Shown here: positions 52,466 through 61,303 of the stretch, piece by piece | Numbering within the stretch: the stretch's first letter is position 1 | Layout of the letters: the number at the start of each line of letters is the position of its first letter | Assembly (NCBI RefSeq): GCF_042660675.1 | Contig: NZ_JBHSUL010000011.1 | Span: 1-64,000 of the forward strand | Direction: 5' to 3' | Source: Marinilactibacillus sp042660675 | Lineage (GTDB): Bacteria; Bacillota; Bacilli; Lactobacillales; Carnobacteriaceae_A | DNA: 64,000 bases | Made by a program: the position numbers and the translations under genes | Notes under the pieces: model-generated | What the model was told of the DNA's origin: nothing | The model's database searches: none | The model's input: only the letters and a program-made list of their open reading frames with translations

Positions 52466-52939
52466 TTATAAATCTTGAATCCTTGTTCGATTCACATATT
52501 TCTCTTTATTCATTCGTTTACGTGTGAGGATATAAATTACAATAAGGATCAGTGTCGGGATATTTGAAAGAAGGAAGATGGTTAACGTGGTTAATATTAT
52601 AGATATTGTTGTCCCACCTGATTCCATTTCTCCATCCTCTTCCTCGAATGAGATGACCCCTGTTTCATCTTCCGATAACTCATAGGTTTCCTCTGAATCA
52701 TCGTACTCGTTTACTTCTATGACTTCAATAGAAGTTGTTTCTTCGTGGGACGTTGTAAAAGAATAATAGCTAGCAATACCTATAGTAGTCATTAAAGCGA
52801 ATAAAAAACTTAAGAAAGGTAAGATCAGTCCTGGAAACTTACTGTCCATCTTGGACAGATATACTTGTAGAAAGACGGTGCCGCTTACTATTGCTAGCAT
52901 GATAATACTAGGTAACATTATTGCTACAATATTTGTCAT
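52466..52939 (-). CDS. Small membrane protein, paralogue of the gene at 52965
   Basis: A 157-residue protein with three hydrophobic segments (about 8-28, 36-58, 110-138) and an acidic loop of roughly 45 residues between the second and third. It shares with its neighbour the N-terminal pattern LQxxLSKxxxKxPGL and the C-terminal end TRIQDL. No known family is recognised. It is co-transcribed with a DUF2089 regulator and probably serves at the membrane as a pair with its paralogue (inference). Confidence 0.75.
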   Translation of the reverse strand: MTNIVAIMLPSIIMLAIVSGTVFLQVYLSKMDSKFPGLILPFLSFLFALMTTIGIASYYSFTTSHEETTSIEVIEVNEYDDSEETYELSEDETGVISFEEEDGEMESGGTTISIILTTLTIFLLSNIPTLILIVIYILTRKRMNKEKYVNRTRIQDL

Positions 52940-52964
52940 TTAATTGACTCCTCTTTTATATGCT

Positions 52965-53357
52965 TTATAAATCTTGAATCCTCGTTTTATTAACTTGATT
53001 AGATTTCTTTGTTTTATCTCTCACACTATAATAGATGGCTAGACATATCGCTGTTGGAACATTAAAAATAAAGAGAGCAAATACACCCATAACTATGTAT
53101 TCTCCTGTAGATGTATCGTCGTAGATTGGTTCACTTTCGAATACTTCGGTTACTTCATTCCCCTCGTCATCTATGTAAGTTACACTCGATTCTTCTATAG
53201 TATAGCCACCCATAGACAAAATAGGTAAAAACGAGCATATGAAAAACATAACAGGGATCACTAGTCCCGGCCATTTTTTCTCTGATTTCGATAAAAAAAT
53301 CTGCAGCCAAATACCTCCTGCTAATAAAAGTAATGCCACAATAGAATTAAGCCCCAT
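52965..53357 (-). CDS. Small membrane protein, paralogue of the gene at 52466
   Basis: A 130-residue protein with hydrophobic segments at about 5-24, 32-50 and 88-110, an acidic external-type loop and the C-terminus KTRIQDL. The start at MGLNSI follows AAGGAGG by nine nt. An ATG two codons upstream is closer to the site. It overlaps the DUF2089 gene, so translation is coupled. Function is unknown. Confidence 0.75.
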   Translation of the reverse strand: MGLNSIVALLLLAGGIWLQIFLSKSEKKWPGLVIPVMFFICSFLPILSMGGYTIEESSVTYIDDEGNEVTEVFESEPIYDDTSTGEYIVMGVFALFIFNVPTAICLAIYYSVRDKTKKSNQVNKTRIQDL

Positions 53358-53652
53358 GTTCATTTTCCTCCTTTGTTTTACGGTATTCTGAGATTAGTAG
53401 CTTAGCTGTATTGAAATCCAGTTTATCTTCTAATGCCAGTTGTTTTATTGTGGAAATGTAAGTATCTGCCTGCTGCTCTTCATTCAGTTTGATTTTTTGA
53501 ATCAATCGATCTAATCTTAATCTGACTGTCGGATAGGTCACACTATATTCCGCTGCGACTTGTTTCAGTGATCCTGATGCAAGCAGAAATCGTCTAATAA
53601 ACTGGATATCTTCATCGTCCAACTTACTGATCCATTGTGGAATGATGTCCAT
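53347..53652 (-). CDS. DUF2089-type helix-turn-helix protein
   Basis: A 101-residue protein whose central segment LASGSLKQVAAEYSVTYPTVRLRLDRLI is a clear DNA-binding helix-turn-helix, followed by a helical tail. DUF2089-like proteins are usually found with small membrane proteins and are probably regulators. GGAG precedes the ATG by nine nt. A perfect palindrome upstream (53719-53735) may be its operator. Confidence 0.82.
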   Translation of the reverse strand: MDIIPQWISKLDDEDIQFIRRFLLASGSLKQVAAEYSVTYPTVRLRLDRLIQKIKLNEEQQADTYISTIKQLALEDKLDFNTAKLLISEYRKTKEENEHGA

Positions 53653-53718
53653 TACCGTTCACTCCTTTAATAAAATTCAACCTTCATTCATTTTTTTATT
53701 TAATAAAGTTATTATATT

Positions 53719-53735
53719 CTTTAATATTATTAAAG
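53719..53735. promoter_or_regulatory. Palindromic operator candidate of the DUF2089 operon
   Basis: CTTTAATATTATTAAAG is a perfect 17-nt palindrome 67 nt upstream of the regulator start, in an AT-rich promoter region. Autoregulation is inferred. Confidence 0.55.
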
Positions 53736-53743
53736 TAAAGTAT

Positions 53744-53785
53744 AAAAAAGATTCGACGCATGATAAATCACGTCGAACCTTTTAT
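53744..53785 (-). terminator. Terminator after the DUF2207 gene
   Basis: AAAAGATTCGACG pairs with CGTCGAACCTTTT across a CATGATAAATCA loop region, and a T-run follows on the minus strand. Confidence 0.8.
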
Positions 53786-53808
53786 AATACTATAGGCTGA
53801 GGATGCGA

Positions 53809-55503
53809 TTATCTCGCACCACCTCCGCCTCCACCCATAGCGCCGCCACCGCCACCGATAGAAGTAGAGCCTCCAGCCCCTCCAGCAGCATTGTAGCCAC
53901 CACTTTGCATACCTGATGACATACTGTTAGAGAATCCATACATTCTATGGTAACCACCATAGAATACAGGATAGTGTGCTACCCACTCCTGGAATTGTTC
54001 TGGATAAAGTTCTTCCAGGCTTTCTACAATATCTGATCCTTTGCCATACAGCGTGGCCCAGATAATAAAGTCTACCCAAGGTAAAGTTTGTCTGTAGGCC
54101 AGTGAATCATCCGATTCTAAATCATCTAAATGATTTCCAAACTGAGTGATTCGATCAAACAGTTGGTCGCCTTCTCTACTTGCTTTTATAAAGCTAGATT
54201 CCATTCCCATAAATCTAATGGAGTCCGTCTCCAGATAGCCTTTTTTGATCAGAATTTCCTTGGACTCTTCCTTGATGTCACTTGCAAGACTACCTAATTG
54301 TTTAGCATTCTTTTTGGCCCAGTACTTCATATCATCCTCTGTGATCTTACCACTAAGATCTGATGCCGATTCCAAAATTCCCCATACTCTTCTTTCAAAG
54401 GGAGCCATTCCTTCTGAATGTTGTTCTATCAACTCTATAACCGTTTTTTCTTTGTTGATCCAGCCCTCTTTCTCTTGAGTATGAATCCTGATTTTTTCTT
54501 CTTTTGACCATTTCAAGAGATACGCAAAAAAGTAATCTTCAAAAGTCCCCTGTTGAAGTTCATTTAAGAAATAGGCTACATCAAAGATATCCCCGTCTTG
54601 ATATGGAATATCTCCATAGGTTTCGTTTTTGTTCTGGACTCTACGTGCATATCCTGTGACCATTTTACCTGCTTGTTTCTTACGTGACTCCAGATTAATA
54701 AAAAGCCCAGCCAAAGCAACAGGTATCCCGACTACAAAACTAATTAAGGCAATTATAGCACCTGTACTCATACTTTCAGCTTCATTATACGTTGCACCAT
54801 CTTGTGAACGTTCCAGTTGCTCTTCTAACGTCTGATCTAATGACAATCCTGCTGCGAATGGAGATTCAGGGAACTGCATTAAAATGACCAGTGAATCATT
54901 TGAATCCAATCCCGTTCTAGCGGAAGAAACCAGTTGTCCGTTATCTAATTCCACAATTCCATCGTAACCAAATCCCCAAATCAATGTGTTCTCTTGGTTG
55001 AATTCAATTGGCCCATCAATCGTTATACTGACTGCTTCTGGCGGGATATCACCAAACGTATTGAAATCCCAATTTAATGCTTGTCCGTCATCTAGTTGAC
55101 GAACTAAATCAGTCACTGTATAGGTTAATTCATAATCATTCAAGCCGTATTCTCCGATTCCCCAAATGAGTTCTAATCCATTTTCCGTGCTCATTCCGTA
55201 GGTACCTGCTTTTTCTTCACGACTATTATCAAAATCCCAATCTGGATTGTACGTATATCCTTCCACATAAAAGTCTTTGACTTCTGAATCATTCAAGTTT
55301 TCCATATTGATGAATAACTCTGTTCCTTCAACCATATTCATTTTTCTATGCTCTGTTATAATACCTGAGCCATCTTCTTGAAGTTCAACTTCGATTTCCA
55401 TTGACGGCATTGTATTCTCTTCTTCTGCTGCATGTACAGTTTGTCCTCCAACAACTACACCAAAGCCGACTAAACCTATAAAACAACCCACTAGTTTTCT
55501 CAT
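53809..55503 (-). CDS. DUF2207 membrane protein with Gly-rich tail
   Basis: A 564-residue exported protein. A signal peptide is cleaved near VHAA. An extracellular beta-rich DUF2207 domain spans about 30-230, one membrane helix lies near 245-265, and a cytoplasmic region follows. It ends in a low-complexity Gly tail (GGGGGAMGGGGGGAR), typical of the family. The function is unknown. The start MRKLVGC at 55503 lies 8 nt after AAGGA and gives a proper signal peptide. Confidence 0.86.
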   Translation of the reverse strand: MRKLVGCFIGLVGFGVVVGGQTVHAAEEENTMPSMEIEVELQEDGSGIITEHRKMNMVEGTELFINMENLNDSEVKDFYVEGYTYNPDWDFDNSREEKAGTYGMSTENGLELIWGIGEYGLNDYELTYTVTDLVRQLDDGQALNWDFNTFGDIPPEAVSITIDGPIEFNQENTLIWGFGYDGIVELDNGQLVSSARTGLDSNDSLVILMQFPESPFAAGLSLDQTLEEQLERSQDGATYNEAESMSTGAIIALISFVVGIPVALAGLFINLESRKKQAGKMVTGYARRVQNKNETYGDIPYQDGDIFDVAYFLNELQQGTFEDYFFAYLLKWSKEEKIRIHTQEKEGWINKEKTVIELIEQHSEGMAPFERRVWGILESASDLSGKITEDDMKYWAKKNAKQLGSLASDIKEESKEILIKKGYLETDSIRFMGMESSFIKASREGDQLFDRITQFGNHLDDLESDDSLAYRQTLPWVDFIIWATLYGKGSDIVESLEELYPEQFQEWVAHYPVFYGGYHRMYGFSNSMSSGMQSGGYNAAGGAGGSTSIGGGGGAMGGGGGGAR

Positions 55504-55633
55504 CTCTTTTTCCTTTCTTTTGTTTTCTGATTCCATCTTACCAAAAGAAATCTCCCTTTCATACGGACCTAAGACTGATTTTTCGGATCATCTTAACTAA
55601 TACTTAGTGTTTTCTGTACTGTTTTTACGATTA

Positions 55634-55816
55634 TTACCCATTCCAGTTTCCAGGGCTCCACAACGTTCCATCAAGTTCTCCCTGTAATTGTGTTTTTCGT
55701 TTTTCTTGTTCTTCTATTGTCTCGATGGTCGCTTGAATGAGTGCTTTCTGCTTGTAATCTCTGCTACTTTTGAATAAGTCCGTTAATTTGTCCAGTAGCC
55801 ATTCTTGTTCTTCCAT
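55634..55816 (-). CDS. Hypothetical 60-residue protein
   Basis: A small, charged, helical protein (starts MEEQEWLLDKLTDLFKSSRD, ends SPGNWNG). AAGGAG precedes the ATG by nine nt, which supports translation. It lies 35 nt downstream of the flavoprotein gene at 55852 on the same strand and may be co-transcribed. No family is recognised. Confidence 0.65.
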   Translation of the reverse strand: MEEQEWLLDKLTDLFKSSRDYKQKALIQATIETIEEQEKRKTQLQGELDGTLWSPGNWNG

Positions 55817-55851
55817 GCATTCAGTCTCCTTTACGTTTTCTTATCCACCTT

Positions 55852-56550
55852 TTACTGATGCGTTTGGTCGATATGCATCGTAAGCTCATCTAATTCCATT
55901 CGATTATCTTCTAATAATTCGATTGCTTTCTCGACTACAAAAGAACTGTCGTCAGCGTCAAGTGTCTGGTGATCAATGGTTTCCAGTTCCTGAATCATCC
56001 ATTCTTCCCTTGAGCGCAAAGAATCCGGTCGGTCAATCGTCAACCATTGCTGATACCTGATCAAGAGTTTCATTTTTTCATCTTCTGTCATATAGGGAAA
56101 CTGGAAAATCTCTAGCGGCTTCAAATAGTTCATGCCGGTTTTTCTAGCAACCGCTTGATAAGGCTTGGTCAATTCACTGATGCTGAACCCTTCTTGCCCA
56201 CCTGTTTGATATTCTTTTTCTCCTACACCGATAACCAGTACTAAACCAAATTCTTTTCCTTTTAACTGATATCCTCTGTGACCAAATGCAAAGTGTTCTT
56301 CTAACACTTCATCCTGCCAGTGTTTCAGCAGTGGCGGTGAAGAGTACCAGTAAAAGGGGAATTGAAATAAGATTCTGTCATGTTCTTTTAATAAGGCTTG
56401 TTCTCTTTGTTTATCGATTTTGCCGTCTGGATAAGTTTTTTCTAGATGATGTAACGTAACGTTTTCTGACTCTGGAAATGATTGAACCAGAAACTGCTGA
56501 CTACTCGATTCATCTAATTCTGGATGTGAAATAATGACTAATGTCTTCAC
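55852..56550 (-). CDS. NAD(P)H oxidoreductase of the flavodoxin-like fold (MdaB/KefF type)
   Basis: A 232-residue flavodoxin-fold quinone reductase with FPFYWYSSPPLLKHWQDEV in the FMN/FAD region and an N-terminal IISHPELDES phosphate loop. Such enzymes reduce quinones or modulate K+ efflux. The C-terminal 60 residues (after QQWLTIDRPD) are longer than usual and helical. Confidence 0.85.
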   Translation of the reverse strand: MKTLVIISHPELDESSSQQFLVQSFPESENVTLHHLEKTYPDGKIDKQREQALLKEHDRILFQFPFYWYSSPPLLKHWQDEVLEEHFAFGHRGYQLKGKEFGLVLVIGVGEKEYQTGGQEGFSISELTKPYQAVARKTGMNYLKPLEIFQFPYMTEDEKMKLLIRYQQWLTIDRPDSLRSREEWMIQELETIDHQTLDADDSSFVVEKAIELLEDNRMELDELTMHIDQTHQ

Positions 56551-56703
56551 TTGTATGCTCCTTTAAATAGTTGGTAAATCCTTTTATTTGATGATCTTTC
56601 CATTAATAGTATAACAAATTCCTTTTTATAACACCTTATTATTAGAACTTATAGTATAAATGAATTACAATGAAAATGATCATGAAGAAGGAGGAAGTAA
56701 AAA

Positions 56704-57702
56704 ATGACAATGAAGAAAATCATCAATAATCCAGATCAGATAGTAGATGAAATGCTAAATGGTTTAGTCTTTGCGTATGATTCGATTGTAGAACGGATTC
56801 CAGAAACGATGGTCGTCCATCGGAAACATGAAAAAAAAGGTAAAGTTGGCCTCGTCAGTGGTGGCGGTAGCGGTCACGAACCTGCTCATGCTGGTTTCGT
56901 AGGACAAGGTATGCTATCTTCAGCAGTGGCTGGACAAGTCTTTACATCTCCTACACCAGATCAAGTATTAGAAGGTATTAAAGCTGCTGACGAAGGCGAA
57001 GGCGTCTTTTTAGTTATTAAAAACTATACTGGTGATGTTATGAACTTCGACATGGCGAAAGATTTAGCTGAGTTAGAAGACATTGAAGTAGAATCAGTTG
57101 TTGTAGATGACGATATCGCAGTAGAAGATAGTACCTTCACAGCTGGTAAACGTGGCGTAGCCGGAACTGTCCTTGTGCATAAAATTCTAGGAGCTGCTGC
57201 TGAACAAGGCATGTCTTTGAAAGAAATCAAAGAGCTAGCTGACAAAGTCGTTCCAAATATTGCTTCGATTGGACTGGCATTAAATCCAGCTACAAATCCA
57301 GAAGTCGGAAACCCTGGTTTTGAATTAGCAGCTGATGAAATCGAATTTGGGATCGGTATACACGGAGAACCTGGTTACCGTCGTGAAAAACTACAACCTT
57401 CTAAAGAATTAGCAAAAGAACTGGTGACGCAACTGAAAAAAACATGCGATTGGTCTTCTGGAGACTCATATGCTGTTTTAGTGAACGGTATGGGCGCAAC
57501 ACCATTAATGGAACAATTTGTATTTATGAATGATGTGAAACAGTTGCTTGTGGATCAAGAAAGCTTGAACCTAGAGTTCCGTAAGGTTGGAGACTATATG
57601 ACAGCAATTGATATGGAAGGTGTTTCTCTTACAGTATTGAAGTTAGAAGATCCTAAGTGGGTAGAATATCTAAATGCTCCTGTAAATGTTATTGGCTGGT
57701 AA
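56704..57702 (+). CDS. dhaK: Dihydroxyacetone kinase subunit DhaK
   Basis: A 332-residue DhaK with the substrate-binding motif GGGSGHEPAHAGFVG, where the His carries dihydroxyacetone covalently, plus GEPGYRRE. It phosphorylates dihydroxyacetone using DhaL-ADP and the PTS. AGGAGG precedes the ATG by nine nt. It is the first gene of the dhaKLM operon. Confidence 0.96.
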   Translation: MTMKKIINNPDQIVDEMLNGLVFAYDSIVERIPETMVVHRKHEKKGKVGLVSGGGSGHEPAHAGFVGQGMLSSAVAGQVFTSPTPDQVLEGIKAADEGEGVFLVIKNYTGDVMNFDMAKDLAELEDIEVESVVVDDDIAVEDSTFTAGKRGVAGTVLVHKILGAAAEQGMSLKEIKELADKVVPNIASIGLALNPATNPEVGNPGFELAADEIEFGIGIHGEPGYRREKLQPSKELAKELVTQLKKTCDWSSGDSYAVLVNGMGATPLMEQFVFMNDVKQLLVDQESLNLEFRKVGDYMTAIDMEGVSLTVLKLEDPKWVEYLNAPVNVIGW

Positions 57703-57729
57703 GATCAAACATAAGAAAGGAAGAAAAAC

Positions 57730-58317
57730 ATGGTTGAATTAACTACACTAAAAAAATGGATTGAATTATTTGCAAAAGAAGTAACAGAAAACAAAGAAAC
57801 CTTAAATAAACTAGATTCTGATATTGGTGACGGTGATCATGGTAGTAATATGGTCCGTGGCGTTACTGCTGTTAAAGAAAAAATAGATGGTTCTGAGTAC
57901 GATAATTTATCTGATTTTTTCAAAGACGTTGGAATGACATTAGTCAGTAAAGTTGGTGGAGCTTCAGGACCCTTATATGGATCTGCCTTCATCTCTATGG
58001 CGAAAGTTGCAAAAGACTCTGATGACCTCGCAGAACTCATTGAAGCAGGTCTTGAAGGGATTCAAAAACGTGGTAAAGCTGAATCTGGTGAAAAAACCAT
58101 GATCGATGAATGGGCACCAGTTCTTGAGGCTATAAAAGGAAACACTTTGACTTCAGAGGTAATCCAAGAAAGTCTACAGAAAACAAAAGATATGAAAGCC
58201 ACTAAAGGTAGAGCTTCTTATCTTGGTGATCGCTCTGTTGGTCACTTAGACGCCGGCGCTCAATCTAGTGCTTATCTGTTCGAAACTCTATTGGAAGCGG
58301 GTGTTGTAAATGGGTAA
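57730..58317 (+). CDS. dhaL: Dihydroxyacetone kinase ADP-binding subunit DhaL
   Basis: A 195-residue DhaL with the Mg-ADP-binding motif DSDIGDGDHGSNM and the GGASGPLYGSAF and DAGAQSSAYLF motifs. ADP stays bound as a cofactor and is rephosphorylated by DhaM. It overlaps dhaM by eight nt, so the two are translated together. Confidence 0.96.
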   Translation: MVELTTLKKWIELFAKEVTENKETLNKLDSDIGDGDHGSNMVRGVTAVKEKIDGSEYDNLSDFFKDVGMTLVSKVGGASGPLYGSAFISMAKVAKDSDDLAELIEAGLEGIQKRGKAESGEKTMIDEWAPVLEAIKGNTLTSEVIQESLQKTKDMKATKGRASYLGDRSVGHLDAGAQSSAYLFETLLEAGVVNG

Positions 58318-58684
58318 AGAAATCGGTATGTTAGTCGTTTCACACGTCAATGAAATCGCAACGGGTTTATCTACACTGCTTGACCAAGTCGCTCAACATG
58401 TGACGATCAAAGCAGTCGGTGGAAATGATGGGGAAGTCGGAACGGACTACGCTCGTATTCAAGAAGCGATGGATTCATTTGAAGAAGACAAAGTTTGGGC
58501 ATTCTACGATTTGGGTAGTGCCAAGATGAACCTTGAAATGGCGATGGAATCTTCTGATAAAGAAGTCAGACTATTCGATACGGCCTTTATCGAAAGTGCC
58601 TACACAGCTGCGTCATTGATTCAAGCTGATGTCGGAGAAGATGCAATTGTTGCCCAGTTAGATGAATTAAAAATCAAAGAATAA
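58310..58684 (+). CDS. dhaM: Dihydroxyacetone kinase phosphotransfer subunit DhaM
   Basis: A 124-residue mannose-type EIIA-like DhaM with the phospho-His in LVVSHVNEIA and the typical GGNDGEVGT loop. It moves phosphate from HPr to DhaL-ADP. It lacks the extra HPr and EI domains of the E. coli protein, as usual in Firmicutes. Confidence 0.94.
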   Translation: MGKEIGMLVVSHVNEIATGLSTLLDQVAQHVTIKAVGGNDGEVGTDYARIQEAMDSFEEDKVWAFYDLGSAKMNLEMAMESSDKEVRLFDTAFIESAYTAASLIQADVGEDAIVAQLDELKIKE

Positions 58685-58690
58685 CTAGAA

Positions 58691-58721
58691 AATAAGCCCT
58701 CTGATAGTCAGAGGGCTTATT
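58691..58721. terminator. Bidirectional terminator after dhaM
   Basis: Perfect 14-bp stem AATAAGCCCTCTGA (58691-58704) with its complement (58708-58721) and T-runs on both strands. It also ends the converging kinase gene. Confidence 0.92.
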
Positions 58722-58723
58722 TT

Positions 58724-59314
58724 TTATCGTTTTTCTTGTGTTATCCATTCCTGAATCTTCTCCGCTACAACTTCTGGAGATAGTTTGGTATTGTTGATTC
58801 TCAAATAACGGACACCTTCAAGTTTTTCTTCTACTTCACCTTCAAATGAATTTAGTCGATGCTTTTCCATACTGGTACGTAACTCGTTTTCAGAAAAAAC
58901 AAGATCTCTTTTGGAGGGCTTTTCTTGTAGTCTAAGTTCCGTTTTATTTCTATCAAGTCTTTCTTCAAGTGCCGCTTCCAATTCCACTAAGTACACTTTT
59001 CCATCACACTTCAAAAATATATCGGAAATTTCCTGTAGAAACTCCAAGTCTTCTGCTACATCAAAACCAACAAGTACGGTGAATATGATACCTTGTGTTT
59101 GATTGGTTTTTGTATTTTCTACGAATGCCTTAAACAATTGCTTGCGCATCCAGTCGGACAACTCGAATGTTTTTTTGGTATATCCTAAAAACCTCGCAAA
59201 AATATCTAGCGTTTCATGATTGAATAAAAGCTTAGCATCTATTTTCTTTTCCAAAGCTTTTCCTACGGTCATTTTTCCGACGGCTTGAGGACCTACAAGT
59301 AAAATTAAATCCAT
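58724..59314 (-). CDS. P-loop kinase (shikimate/AAA kinase-like)
   Basis: A 196-residue P-loop protein with Walker A GPQAVGKMT at the N-terminus and a basic lid region (RLQEKPSKRD). It resembles small uncharacterised kinases of the AAA_33/gluconate-kinase type; the substrate is unknown. It precedes the thioesterase gene's downstream region on the same strand, 21 nt away, so the two may form a unit. Confidence 0.8.
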   Translation of the reverse strand: MDLILLVGPQAVGKMTVGKALEKKIDAKLLFNHETLDIFARFLGYTKKTFELSDWMRKQLFKAFVENTKTNQTQGIIFTVLVGFDVAEDLEFLQEISDIFLKCDGKVYLVELEAALEERLDRNKTELRLQEKPSKRDLVFSENELRTSMEKHRLNSFEGEVEEKLEGVRYLRINNTKLSPEVVAEKIQEWITQEKR

Positions 59315-59335
59315 ATAGTTCCTACTTTCTACTAT

Positions 59336-59752
59336 TTATTTTTCCAAAGAATCCTTGAACAATTCGTACAGTTCTTTGTGATTTCTCTTAAGTGATAATG
59401 GTCGGTACGTTTCTTTGTCCAAGAAAGCATGTTTTGTCTGTCCTTTTGTTCTAATTTCCTTTGTGATGGAATCTCTGATTTCGTATTCAAGGATCATCTT
59501 GACTCCTGTGAATTGCACAATATTTGTAGAAATTTCAACTGTTTCTCCAAATTTCACCATACTAACGTATTTTGCGGAAGCTTCTAATACAGGGATCAGT
59601 ATTCCTTTAGCTTCCATTTCTTTATATGGAAAGTTCATTTCGTCTAGCATCCAAGTCCTCGCTTCTTCAAACCAGCGAATAGAATTAGAGTGATGTACGA
59701 TACCCATTTGATCTGTTTCATAATATTGCACGCGATGCTGCCAGTTTTTCAA
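59336..59752 (-). CDS. Acyl-CoA thioesterase (4HBT/YbgC-FadM family)
   Basis: A 138-residue hotdog-fold thioesterase with QYYETDQMGIVHHSNSIRWFEEAR, which contains the catalytic Asp. The substrate (acyl-CoA or acyl-ACP) is not predictable. The start is TTG at 59752 with GGAG upstream. Confidence 0.88.
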   Translation of the reverse strand: MKNWQHRVQYYETDQMGIVHHSNSIRWFEEARTWMLDEMNFPYKEMEAKGILIPVLEASAKYVSMVKFGETVEISTNIVQFTGVKMILEYEIRDSITKEIRTKGQTKHAFLDKETYRPLSLKRNHKELYELFKDSLEK

Positions 59753-59846
59753 GATATAATCTCCTTTGAACTTATTCGTATTTCATTATTTTAGCACAAT
59801 TTCTTGTTCCGTTAAGCCCATTTTCCTAACCTATCGTTTAATTCAG

Positions 59847-59890
59847 ATAAAAAGCTGAATAAGCGGACTTTTCCATCCGTTATCCAGCTT
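59847..59890 (-). terminator. Terminator after the symporter gene
   Basis: Stem AAGCTG-ATAACGGA with TCCGCTTAT-CAGCTT (59852-59890, one mismatch and a G-U pair), with TTTTATC on the minus strand. Confidence 0.83.
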
Positions 59891-59902
59891 GTCGCCTCTT
59901 AC

Positions 59903-61129
59903 TTATCCTTCTTCAATAAACTCACTTTTTTCTTCCTTCGCAATATACTTAAAGTACAGTTTTTCAACGACCAGTGTGATGGCATTATCACAAGATACAT
60001 TCGCTGCTGTTCCAAAGCTGTCTTGAGTCAGATAAAGTGTGATCAACAAATTGCCCAGTATTCCTGTAGGATCAATTCCCACAATCGTTAAGAACGGTAA
60101 TGCTGACATGATTGCACCACCTGGTGCGCCCGGTGCTGCAACCATAGCGATACCCAATGTAGCGATAAAGCTTGTCATCATTCCTAAATTGACTGGCATA
60201 CCGTAAAGTGTCAGTACCGCATACACACATGAAACGATTGTGACCATACTCCCCAGTAAATGAATCGTTGCGCAAAGTGGAATCATGAATTCTCGAATTT
60301 TTCTAGATACACCATTCTTTCGCGCACATTCTATATTGATTGGGATTGTTGCTGCGGAAGATTGTGTCCCTATAGCCGTAAAGTATCCAGGAATTTGATT
60401 TTTCAAAAGTTTTATTGGATTCTTTCTGCGATATAGACCTGCTACCGTAAACCAAAGTGCAATCAAAGTTAAGTGAAGTACAATAACAATTAGAAAGACT
60501 CTCCAAAAGATCGATAGAATTTCAAATACTTCTCCGGAGTAACTTAAACTAACGAAATTTCCGAAGATAAAGAACGGTAATAATGGGATAATGGCTGTGT
60601 TCAATACCTTTACGATAATTAAATTGAATTCATCGAATACGTGATACAAGGTCTCGCCTTTTTTCTGGGACTTTAACCATGAAATACTCATACCCATAAT
60701 AAAAGAAAAAGCGATCGCAGCTGTCACGTCTAACATCGGTTTCAATGGAATTTCAAAAAGCGTAGTCAATCCTGCTCCTGCTTCTTGCACATCTGTTTGA
60801 CCTTGAGCGCTTATAAATAACGGGAAAACTGCAGAGGCTACGAAATACGCAACGAGTCCCCCAAGAATCGTTGAGCCGTATGAAATTACTGTAGCTAATC
60901 CCAGTAGTTTTCCAGCGCCTTCTGTTAAATCTGATATGCCTTTAACGATGAATCCAATAATCATCAATGGAATAATGAATGCTAATAGACTACTAAATAA
61001 ATTAGAAAAGGTTACTGGAATTCTCATTAACACTGTAGGAATAAAAGATAATTGTCCAACGATGACGCCTAATAGAATTGCTAGAAGTAGCTTAGGAACA
61101 AGGCCTAAGTTCACTTTTTTAATGTTCAT
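59903..61129 (-). CDS. Dicarboxylate/amino acid:cation symporter (DAACS)
   Basis: A 408-residue glutamate/dicarboxylate-type symporter with eight helices plus two re-entrant loops, including GTQSSAATIPINIECA (hairpin 1) and MVAAPGAPGGAI (hairpin 2). Substrates could be serine/threonine, glutamate or C4-dicarboxylates. Sequence alone does not decide. It stands alone between two terminators. Confidence 0.9.
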   Translation of the reverse strand: MNIKKVNLGLVPKLLLAILLGVIVGQLSFIPTVLMRIPVTFSNLFSSLLAFIIPLMIIGFIVKGISDLTEGAGKLLGLATVISYGSTILGGLVAYFVASAVFPLFISAQGQTDVQEAGAGLTTLFEIPLKPMLDVTAAIAFSFIMGMSISWLKSQKKGETLYHVFDEFNLIIVKVLNTAIIPLLPFFIFGNFVSLSYSGEVFEILSIFWRVFLIVIVLHLTLIALWFTVAGLYRRKNPIKLLKNQIPGYFTAIGTQSSAATIPINIECARKNGVSRKIREFMIPLCATIHLLGSMVTIVSCVYAVLTLYGMPVNLGMMTSFIATLGIAMVAAPGAPGGAIMSALPFLTIVGIDPTGILGNLLITLYLTQDSFGTAANVSCDNAITLVVEKLYFKYIAKEEKSEFIEEG

Positions 61130-61240
61130 ATCTCACTCTCCACTTTATTAGAATTTTTAAATAAAAAAAGTATTTCAACTATTTTATTACACATTATATT
61201 CAAACACATTACTTATTTTTTGATTTTGAAATATTCCTAC

Positions 61241-61283
61241 AAAAAAGAGCAATGATCCGTTATGAACACGGTTCATTGCTCTT
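61241..61283 (-). terminator. Terminator after glpF
   Basis: AAAGAGCAATGA-CCGT pairs with ACGG-TCATTGCTCTT (61244-61283, one mismatch), with a T-run on the minus strand. Confidence 0.85.
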
Positions 61284-61303
61284 CAAACTTTATATTCTAA
61301 GGT

